A stretch of DNA of 17,982 nucleotides from Candidatus Zixiibacteriota bacterium (lineage in GTDB: Bacteria; SM23-81; DAOVCL01): contig DAOVCL010000016.1 in NCBI GenBank assembly GCA_030670005.1, forward strand, positions 1 through 17,982. Reading direction: 5' to 3'. The notes under the pieces are model-generated. The model did not search any database and had not been told where the DNA came from. It saw only the letters and a program-made list of their open reading frames with translations. Position 1 is the first letter of the stretch, and every line of letters begins with the position of its first letter. The position numbers were made by a program, and so were the translations under genes. Of this stretch, positions 1 to 6,025 are shown piece after piece.

Positions 1-2123
1 AGGAAGCTTTCATCCGCCAGAACCTCCCTGGATTTGCTCCCCTCATATGGTCCCACTATGCCCGCCCTCTCCAACTGATCGATCAATCTTCCCGCCCGCG
101 CATATCCTATCCCCAACCTCCTCTGAAGCAAAGAGACAGAACCCTGTTTGTGAATGATGACCAGCCTCTTGGCCTCCTCAAAGAGGTCGTCAGTTTCCCC
201 CCCACCCTCTCCTTCCCTCTCTACCTCCTCCCCCTTCTCAGCAAGCCTATACCGCTGGTAGGAGAGCTCCTGATCCTTGACGAATTTGACTATCTCCTCT
301 ATCTCTGAGGCGGTAATGTAAGAGCCATGGAGCCTCAGGGGTCCAGATCTTCCTGCCGGGAGGAACAGCATATCCCCCTTCCCCAGAAGCTTCTCAGCCC
401 CGTTTATATCCAGGATCGTCCTGGAATCCACTTTGGAGGCTACCTGGAAGCCAATGCGCACCGGAAAGTTGGCCTTTATTATGCCGGTGATCACATCCAC
501 TGAGGGCCTCTGAGTGGCCAAGATAAGGTGAATGCCCACTGCCCTGGCCATCTGGGCTAACCTGGTTAAAGAGAGCTCCACCTCATTGGAGACGGTAGGG
601 TTCATTATCAGGTCTGCCAGTTCATCTATGATTATGATCAGTTGTGGAAGGACCTTCTCTCCCATTCCCTTTAGCTTCTGGTTGTAGGAGTCTATATCCC
701 GCACTCCCCAATGGGCAAACCTTTTATACCTCTCCTCCATCTCGGAGAGAGCTACTCTCAAGATCCTTACCGCTTCCTTGGGGTCGATAATGGCTTTCTC
801 ATATCCGGCACACATATGGGGGATGCCGTTATATCCAGTCAACTCCAACCTCTTGGGGTCTATCATTAAAAAGTTAACCTCAGAGGGGTCTGCCCGGAAG
901 AGTATACCACAGATGATGCAGTTTATGCAGACGCTCTTCCCTGAGCCTGTAGCCCCGGCGATTAAGAGATGGGGCATAAGGCTTAAATCCGCACAGAAGG
1001 GATTACCTTCGGCCGTCTTTCCCAGAGCTAAGGTGAGTTTGGATTTGGCCTTTCTAAAGGCATCAGAGCTGATTATCTCCTTCAGATAAACGAGTTGAAT
1101 CTTTCGGTTAGGGACCTCTATACCCACTACATCTCTGCCCGGGATGGGAGCCACAACCCTTATGCGGGAAGCCTTCAAGCCCAAAGCCAGATCATCAGAG
1201 AGGGCCGTTATTCGGTTGACTTTCACTCCGGGGGCAGGTCTGAACTCGTAGCTGGTGATCACCGGTCCCTGGCTTACCCCCACCACCTCCCCTTCAATTT
1301 CAAAATCGGAGAGCTTCTTGGCTAAAAGAGCCGCATTCTGGGAGAGCTCCTCCTTGACCTCCTTCTCCATAATAGAAGGAGGCGGATCCTTGAGGAGATC
1401 CAAAGGAGGGTATCTGTAACCGCTCCCCTCTAAGGGAAGGGTTGTCTGAATCTCTTCTCCCGATTTCCTCTCTATCCCCCTCCTCCGGCGGAAGGAAGGT
1501 TTGATCTCTGGCTGTTTCTTCTTCCCGTTAAGCTCTCTCTTCCTCAGTGCCCTGGCTGCCCTCCTCTCCTTCCTCCTCTGGCTTCTCTCCCTCAGACCTT
1601 CTAACGAGAAGAATGGCTTGGTGACAATCCAGCTCAGAAGGGGGATGATCTTGAGCTGAGTAGTGAAGATGAGGGTTACTAAAAAGAGTGTAAGGGTGAT
1701 AACATAGGAGCCTGAATCACCAAAATATTTGACCAACTCTGCAGAAAGAAATCTCCCCAAGAGGCCACCCAACTTAAACCTTAATCCCTCTGAGGATAAT
1801 AGCCCAGGGAGATGGACAAAACAGGAGAAGAGAACCCCGGTAATGCTTAGAAGGAGGGTCGCCCTACGAGGAAATCCCGCCCCTGCATTTAGGAGCCGGT
1901 TAAGACCCCAGAGACCCAGCAACAGGGGAAGGAGAAAGGCAGGGTATCCAAGGGCCAATATGAGGTAATAAGATAATTCCCCACCAACTACTCCCCCCCA
2001 GTTTTCAAAATCGCCTCTCTCATAGGAGAGAAGGCTGAGGAAAGTCAAGATGGCTAAGGCCAGAAGCAGAAGCCCTAAGATCTCATTCTTTCTCTCCGGT
2101 GAAAGTCTGGATAAAACGCTCAA
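1..2123 (-). CDS. ftsK: DNA translocase FtsK/SpoIIIE, 3' end outside the window
   Basis: ATP-driven DNA pump anchored at the division septum; the family moves chromosome termini and helps dimer resolution. About 707 codons are visible. The N-terminus is membrane-embedded, with hydrophobic stretches near residues 16-33, 52-72, 88-106 and 139-165, followed by a basic linker (about 178-215). The motor domain has Walker A GATGSGKS at 390-397 and a Walker B ending in IIIIDELADL with its Asp near 500. The gamma winged-helix DNA-reading domain starts near residue 645, and the reading frame is still open at the left edge, so probably only the last few tens of residues are missing. I chose the TTG at 2123-2121: it is preceded by AGGAG/GAGG (2138-2127), and the protein then begins MSVLSRLSPERKNEILGLLL, typical of the family. 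The ATG a little downstream is out of frame and hits a stop at once. Family assignment is secure; only the exact start is inferred. Confidence 0.95.
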   Translation of the reverse strand, partial: MSVLSRLSPERKNEILGLLLLALAILTFLSLLSYERGDFENWGGVVGGELSYYLILALGYPAFLLPLLLGLWGLNRLLNAGAGFPRRATLLLSITGVLFSCFVHLPGLLSSEGLRFKLGGLLGRFLSAELVKYFGDSGSYVITLTLFLVTLIFTTQLKIIPLLSWIVTKPFFSLEGLRERSQRRKERRAARALRKRELNGKKKQPEIKPSFRRRRGIERKSGEEIQTTLPLEGSGYRYPPLDLLKDPPPSIMEKEVKEELSQNAALLAKKLSDFEIEGEVVGVSQGPVITSYEFRPAPGVKVNRITALSDDLALGLKASRIRVVAPIPGRDVVGIEVPNRKIQLVYLKEIISSDAFRKAKSKLTLALGKTAEGNPFCADLSLMPHLLIAGATGSGKSVCINCIICGILFRADPSEVNFLMIDPKRLELTGYNGIPHMCAGYEKAIIDPKEAVRILRVALSEMEERYKRFAHWGVRDIDSYNQKLKGMGEKVLPQLIIIIDELADLIMNPTVSNEVELSLTRLAQMARAVGIHLILATQRPSVDVITGIIKANFPVRIGFQVASKVDSRTILDINGAEKLLGKGDMLFLPAGRSGPLRLHGSYITASEIEEIVKFVKDQELSYQRYRLAEKGEEVEREGEGGGETDDLFEEAKRLVIIHKQGSVSLLQRRLGIGYARAGRLIDQLERAGIVGPYEGSKSREVLADESF

Positions 2124-2150
2124 TTTCCTCTCTCTCCTTTTTGGATTTAG

Positions 2151-2253
2151 GTAACAGTTCACAGAAGTCAGAGACCAGCAATCAGGTATTCATCGGTTGT
2201 CACGGATTTTTCCTGATCCCATTGGATATCTATCCAACAGGGTCTATCCGTGA
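2151..2253. repeat. Degenerate repeat copy plus nested hairpin upstream of ftsK
   Basis: The block begins GTAACAGTTCAC at 2151-2162, followed by AGAAGTCAGAGA. A close copy stands at 3090-3118 on the other side of the nucleotidyltransferase pair. It continues into a nested inverted repeat: outer arms TCACGGAT (2200-2207) and ATCCGTGA (2246-2253), inner arms TTGGATA (2222-2228) and TATCCAA (2231-2237). No coding potential is evident. It fills the gap between ftsK and the nucleotidyltransferase gene and could be a degraded small palindromic element. Confidence 0.6.
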
Positions 2254-2275
2254 GCATTTTTTTACCATGCTTTCT

Positions 2276-2752
2276 TTAAGAGGAAAGTTTAGCCCTTGCT
2301 GATAATAAAATATCTAAATCTACTTGATCTTGTTTGCGCTCTGATATTTCTTTACTTTTTATTAATTCGTTTATCCCAATAATATAAACCTTTTCTTCTC
2401 CGTAAGTTCCCAGTGCTTTGTTTCTCCATACCTGTTTAAAGGTAAACCCCTGAATTGAAGTTATGATATCTACTCTTACTGGTTCATACCCCAACTGAAT
2501 TATCTTGCCTCTTAGGCTAAAATCTTTTTCAGATAGGTTTAGACTCTTAAACCCAAATTCATTAAGGGCATTGACAATTTTTTGACCATTTTTAATACTT
2601 GGTTCTACCAAGATATCCATATCTTTTGTATATCTGGGCTTAGCATAAAAGGCAACTGCGTAGGCACCAATAATACAGTATTTTACCTTGTGCTTATTGA
2701 ATAATTTTAACAACTCTTCGTAATCTTTTTCTACTTTCATTTTTTTTACCAT
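2276..2752 (-). CDS. Minimal nucleotidyltransferase (DUF6036/AbiEii-like)
   Basis: A 158-residue protein of the minimal nucleotidyltransferase fold. Visible catalytic features are the GA dipeptide in CIIGAYAVAFYAKPR (about 26-40), the acidic pair in TKDMDILVE (D44 and D46) and a third carboxylate in VRVDIIT (D95). Proteins of this kind transfer NMP groups and often act in two-gene toxin-antitoxin or defence-like modules; the substrate here cannot be told. The start overlaps the end of the upstream small gene by 59 nt (47 nt if the second Met, ATG at 2740, is used); neither start has a clear Shine-Dalgarno. The gene is AT-rich (hand count of 2281-2340: 20 G+C of 60, against 34 of 60 for 7801-7860), suggesting acquisition. 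The fold is confident, the subfamily less so, and the biological role unknown. Confidence 0.8.
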   Translation of the reverse strand: MVKKMKVEKDYEELLKLFNKHKVKYCIIGAYAVAFYAKPRYTKDMDILVEPSIKNGQKIVNALNEFGFKSLNLSEKDFSLRGKIIQLGYEPVRVDIITSIQGFTFKQVWRNKALGTYGEEKVYIIGINELIKSKEISERKQDQVDLDILLSARAKLSS

Positions 2753-2891
2753 TATTTATTTTGAAATATATCTCTCGTAGAAACTGCATCGTCTCCAATC
2801 TTTTTGTTCTGCTCATTGATAGATAATAATACTCATCAAATCTTTTGGCTGCCTCAAATGTGTCTACTTTGTTTACCCAAATCTTTTTCAT
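2694..2891 (-). CDS. Small partner protein of the nucleotidyltransferase
   Basis: A 65-residue basic protein starting MKKIWVNKVDTFEAAKRFDE and ending RLRRVVKIIQ. I recall proteins of this size and shape (an N-terminal 'F.s.eEA...d..YY.sls..eRle' pattern and a basic RLRRVV-type tail) lying just upstream of DUF6036-type nucleotidyltransferases, but I cannot name a family. It shares 59 nt with the nucleotidyltransferase in another frame, which argues for translational coupling. It lacks the R-x(4-6)-H motif of HEPN toxins, so it is not an ordinary HepT. The start codon lacks a well-placed Shine-Dalgarno: AGGAG lies about 20 nt upstream and instead precedes a five-codon mini-frame beginning ATGAATAAAG. 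A role as antitoxin or adaptor is a guess from context. Confidence 0.65.
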   Translation of the reverse strand: MKKIWVNKVDTFEAAKRFDEYYYLSMSRTKRLETMQFLREIYFKINNGKKNESRKRLRRVVKIIQ

Positions 2892-2979
2892 TGTCTAATC
2901 TTTATTCATCTCCTCTCGGAACTTAGCTCCCTTCGGTCGCTAACTTCTCCATAGGGCCTCACCGCCCCTCTGGCGCTCC

Positions 2980-3083
2980 GCAATCCTACGCTCGCTCGGA
3001 TTGCTCCGCTGTCACCCTTGAAGGGGGCATACCCCCTTCAAACATCCCTCACATTTCGGAATTTCTTAGAAATTCCGAAATGT
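2980..3083. repeat. Three consecutive perfect hairpins
   Basis: Three stem-loops follow one another: GCAATCC/GGATTGC (2980-2986 with 2998-3004), TTGAAGGGGG/CCCCCTTCAA with a CATA loop (3018-3041), and ACATTTCGGAATTT/AAATTCCGAAATGT with a 5-nt loop (3051-3083). They lie upstream of the small partner gene in a 373-bp stretch (2893-3265) without a gene. The repeated CGCTCGCTCGG-like character resembles REP/BIME sequences, but no REP transposase gene is in the window. Confidence 0.7.
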
Positions 3084-3087
3084 AAAT

Positions 3088-3227
3088 TTGTAACAGTTCA
3101 CGGGAGTCAGGGATCAGGAAAACAGCCAGCATAAACCTCATTTTTAATTCTTAATTCATAATTCATAATTCATAATTCATAATTGCTATTTTGTAATTCC
3201 GTGAGATTCCGTGGTGAACTGTTACAA
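3088..3227. repeat. 140-bp element bounded by 14-bp inverted repeats
   Basis: The ends are TTGTAACAGTTCAC (3088-3101) and GTGAACTGTTACAA (3214-3227), a perfect 14-bp inverted repeat. The left end continues into GGGAGTCAGGGATCAGG, matching the degenerate copy at 2151-2180, so related sequences lie on both sides of the AT-rich nucleotidyltransferase pair. The interior is AT-rich, includes a heptamer tandem array and has no open frame, as expected of a MITE-like or REP-like element. Mobility is inference. Confidence 0.65.
3146..3184. repeat. AATTCAT heptamer tandem array
   Basis: AATTCAT is repeated perfectly four times (3153-3180), preceded by one variant unit AATTCTT (3146-3152) and followed by a partial unit. 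Such short arrays often change length by slippage. It lies inside the inverted-repeat element at 3088-3227 and is not coding. Confidence 0.85.
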
Positions 3228-3265
3228 CAAATCTAACCCTTAAAGGGGGAATTGTCAACCACAAA

Positions 3266-4018
3266 TCAAAATCCGGTGGGAAGCTCTATGAACTCTGGCT
3301 CCAAACCGTATTTTCTCTCCAGATGTCGGGCCAGGGCCTTCAAGCCGACGGTTTCGGTCAGGTAATGGCCACCATAGATGATGTTTACCCCGTATTCCTG
3401 GGCTGGCCGAAAAGCCGAGTGGCTGGGTTCCCCGGTGAAGTAGAGGTCAAGCCCCCTCTGGCCGGCATCATTCACTAAGGAACCAGCCCCTCCAGAGACT
3501 ATGCCGACCCTCTTTATCAGCTTGGGGCCGAAGTCCACCACCCTCATCTTCCCACCTAATCTTTCTTCGGCCATCCTGATAAATTCCTCCAAGCTGACCT
3601 CTTTCTTTAGCTCTGCTTCCACCCCTATCGAGATGCCGTGATATTCACCAAAGGGCCCCTTTACTCTGAGACCAAGAAGCTTGGCCAGTTGCACATTATT
3701 CCCCACCTTGGGATGGAGATCAAGGGGAAGATGGACAGCATAGAGAGAGAGATTGTTATCCAACAACTGCTTTATCCTCCGCCGTTGAATCCCCCTCAAG
3801 GGGGTAAACCTCCCCCAGAATATCCCATGGTGGACGATGATCATCTGGGCTCCAGATGTTGTGGCCTTCTGGAAGGCCTCAAAGCAGCCATCCACAGCAT
3901 AGCAGATCCTATTGACCTTTTCCGCCCCTTCAACCTGGAGTCCATTCTGGGATTCATCCGTGACCTCGGATATTCTCAGGTATTCGTCTAAGTATTTAAC
4001 CAATTCATCTCTCTTCAA
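3266..4018 (-). CDS. Nif3-like dinuclear metal-centre protein
   Basis: A 250-residue member of the Nif3/YbgI family (often annotated as GTP cyclohydrolase I type 2 homologue), a conserved toroidal protein with two metal ions per subunit whose physiological role is unsettled. Metal ligands are visible at both ends: H63-H64 in IIVHHGIFWG, H96 and D100 in YAVHLPLDLHP, and H218 and E222 in GGHYLTETVG. The length is that of the short bacterial form, without the inserted PII-like domain. The start is TTG at 4018-4016, chosen because AAGGAGGAG (4029-4021) lies just upstream and no in-frame ATG competes. It stands alone between two repeat-filled gaps, so its transcript is probably monocistronic. Confidence 0.93.
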   Translation of the reverse strand: MKRDELVKYLDEYLRISEVTDESQNGLQVEGAEKVNRICYAVDGCFEAFQKATTSGAQMIIVHHGIFWGRFTPLRGIQRRRIKQLLDNNLSLYAVHLPLDLHPKVGNNVQLAKLLGLRVKGPFGEYHGISIGVEAELKKEVSLEEFIRMAEERLGGKMRVVDFGPKLIKRVGIVSGGAGSLVNDAGQRGLDLYFTGEPSHSAFRPAQEYGVNIIYGGHYLTETVGLKALARHLERKYGLEPEFIELPTGF

Positions 4019-4118
4019 TGCTCCTCCTTGGTTTCTCCACCGTCAGGGTAGAGGCCCTCTATCCCGGATTATTCGTAAAATCGTATGAATCATCTCGGAC
4101 GGCCGGGGGTTTTTCAGC

Positions 4119-4179
4119 GTAGGGACTCCGATAGATCGGAGTCCGAGGAGAGCGGACAGACATAAATGTCTGTCCCTAC
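4119..4179. repeat. Twin-hairpin palindromic element
   Basis: Two perfect hairpins with 10-bp stems and 2-nt centres stand side by side: GGACTCCGAT/ATCGGAGTCC (4123-4144) and GGACAGACAT/ATGTCTGTCC (4154-4175). An outer pair GTAGGGA (4119-4125) and TCCCTAC (4173-4179) can enclose both, giving a cloverleaf-like or cruciform alternative. It lies in the 267-bp gap between the protease and Nif3 genes, where no gene is seen. Related GTAGGGACAGACAT-type palindromes are, as I recall, frequent interspersed repeats in uncultured bacterial genomes. Confidence 0.7.
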
Positions 4180-4270
4180 AAAACAAATACATAAAGCCAT
4201 AAGTCTGAGAGGGATATGCCAATTCGTTATCAGTTTATGAATAATTCGGGCTGTATCTCCCCTCAACCTA

Positions 4271-4301
4271 CCCCTCCACTGGCCACTATGGAGTAGAGGG
4301 G
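4271..4301 (-). terminator. Stem-loop over the protease stop codon, no U-tract
   Basis: On the minus strand CCCCTCTACT (4301-4292) pairs with AGTGGAGGGG (4280-4271), ten pairs with one G-T wobble and an 11-nt loop that contains the TAG stop of the protease gene. The location suits the end of the patatin-protease transcript, but no run of T follows, so it is not a canonical intrinsic terminator. It may only protect the 3' end of the message. Confidence 0.35.
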
Positions 4302-6025
4302 CCCAGGTAGGCGATCTTTGTGACCCGAGAGAATCCCCCAGAGGTTAACCTGCAAAGGTATATCCCCGGGGTTACCCTTTTCCCACTTTGATTTTCCCCC
4401 TTCCAGTGGGCCGCTCTCTGAGGGGAGCTATAATCCCCTGCCCCTTTTTGCTCCAGATCCATCTCCCTTACCAGTTCACCGGAGACGGCGAATATCTGGA
4501 TCTTGACTGAGTTATCATTTCTCAAGCAATAGGCTATGTTGGTCACATCCCGGAAGGGGTTGGGGTAGCACCAAAGCCGGTTTTCCAATTGAGGGGGAAT
4601 TAGCCCACTGGCCTTGAGCACATTTGGTATCCCCCAGCCCATCAGGGTGTCAGGAGAGGATGCCTGGCTACCAGTAGAACAGAGCCTTGCCCTTACCTCC
4701 ATAGGGGTGAGGGTGGAGTCTACCTGAAGCAGAAGGGCCACTGCTCCAGCCACCAGTGGGGTGGAGAAGGATGTCCCTTCTTTGTAGCTATAGGATGATG
4801 ATCGGGTATCTGCAGACCAGACCTTCACCCCAGGAGCCACCAGGTCTGGCTTTATCCTCCCATCTGCAGTGGGGCCTACCGAGCTGAAACGGGCCAGGTT
4901 ACCCTCCATATCGACTGCTCCCACAGCGAGAACGCTGTCCCCATCGGCAGGGGTGACGATATAATGCCAGGGCTTGTCCCATTCGTTTCCCGCCGCGGTG
5001 ACTACCACCATCCCCTTGGCCACGGCCAGGTCGGCCGCTACGGTGGTTCTGGCTGTATTCCCATCCAGATCCTGATATGTATAGCCCGTATCACCGTCGA
5101 AGCGGGTATAGCCCAAGGAACTGCTCACCACATCTGCCCCTAAGCTGTCTGCCCACTCCAGGCCCGCTATCCAGTAGTCCTCCTCGATAGGGGTTTCCGA
5201 TCTTATATCCTCGGTCTTGGCCAAGGCATAGCTGGCCCCAAAGGCCGGACCGATGAGCTCCCCCTGCTTAAAGCCAGAGAGCACCGAGAGGACAGATGTT
5301 CCATGGTCCTGCTGGCCTGGCCCATCCTCGGGGCCATCCTGAACACCCTCATCCCTGAAGATGAAATCCCAGGTGGCCACTACCTTAAGGGAGTCAAAGC
5401 AACCGTGGGTCAGATAGAAACCTGTATCTAAAAGGCATATTAAGATCCCTGAGCCATCATAGCCCAACTGGTGCAACTGAGGGATTTGGAGGAGGGAAAG
5501 CTGAGGATAGGAGGGGCCGTAGTCAAGCCAGTATCTACCTCCTCTGATCTTAGGGATTTCCCCTCTTTCTGCTTCTATCTTTCTCCTCTTAAAGCCCATC
5601 ACCTTATCCAACTTCCCCACAAAAGGTAAGGTCGAGATCTTACGGATCTCCTCCGCCTTGGCCTTTACGCTGATCGCATTCAGCCACCTTGATCTCGCTC
5701 TCAGCTCTGCCCCGCAGCTTAAAACCTGGCTAACATACTCCGCTTTTATGGGTAGATCGGTGGAATCAACTATTGGCCTTGCTCCCTTTAATCTCCTCCT
5801 TCTCAGGCATTTGGGGGATAGCCTGGCTCTCTTTGGCTCTCCATCTCGCCCCTTGTCAGTGAAGAAGACCCATAGCTTAAATTTATCCCCTGGACGGGCC
5901 CTACCCATAGCCTGGGTCAGCCTATGGGATATGATAGCACTCCCTTCCACCTGTGAATGCGGAGGGACCAATATTAGCAGGAGAAGAATCCCAACTGCTG
6001 CTCTGATGTTAAAGCTAATAATCAT
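4286..6025 (-). CDS. Secreted subtilisin-like (S8) serine protease with FlgD/T9SS-type tail
   Basis: A 579-residue exported peptidase. An N-terminal signal segment (about 8-22, VGILLLLILV core) is followed by a propeptide-like region, then the S8 catalytic domain: Asp200 in LICLLDTGFY, His241 in DHGTSV, oxyanion Asn347 in VVVTAAGNEWD and Ser419 in GTSFSTPLVAGA. The last 100 residues form a FlgD-like/T9SS type A-like domain (WCYPNPFRDVTNIAY, then GIYLCRLTSG...VTKIAYL), which usually directs or anchors proteins at the surface in the FCB group. I prefer ATG at 6025 over the upstream ATG at 6073: it puts a signal peptide at the N-terminus, has AGCAGG just before it and overlaps the upstream gene by only 11 bp. 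That overlap implies translational coupling with the patatin-barrel gene. Substrates are unknown. Confidence 0.92.
   Translation of the reverse strand: MIISFNIRAAVGILLLLILVPPHSQVEGSAIISHRLTQAMGRARPGDKFKLWVFFTDKGRDGEPKRARLSPKCLRRRRLKGARPIVDSTDLPIKAEYVSQVLSCGAELRARSRWLNAISVKAKAEEIRKISTLPFVGKLDKVMGFKRRKIEAERGEIPKIRGGRYWLDYGPSYPQLSLLQIPQLHQLGYDGSGILICLLDTGFYLTHGCFDSLKVVATWDFIFRDEGVQDGPEDGPGQQDHGTSVLSVLSGFKQGELIGPAFGASYALAKTEDIRSETPIEEDYWIAGLEWADSLGADVVSSSLGYTRFDGDTGYTYQDLDGNTARTTVAADLAVAKGMVVVTAAGNEWDKPWHYIVTPADGDSVLAVGAVDMEGNLARFSSVGPTADGRIKPDLVAPGVKVWSADTRSSSYSYKEGTSFSTPLVAGAVALLLQVDSTLTPMEVRARLCSTGSQASSPDTLMGWGIPNVLKASGLIPPQLENRLWCYPNPFRDVTNIAYCLRNDNSVKIQIFAVSGELVREMDLEQKGAGDYSSPQRAAHWKGENQSGKRVTPGIYLCRLTSGGFSRVTKIAYLGPSTP

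Noticed and set aside
778..1968. Plus-strand frames between 778 and 1968
   Set aside because: They are antisense to ftsK, whose minus-strand frame is continuous and has complete motor motifs.
3638..3991. Long plus-strand frame inside the Nif3 gene
   Set aside because: The minus-strand protein carries all Nif3 metal ligands; the plus-strand frame is its shadow with no family features.
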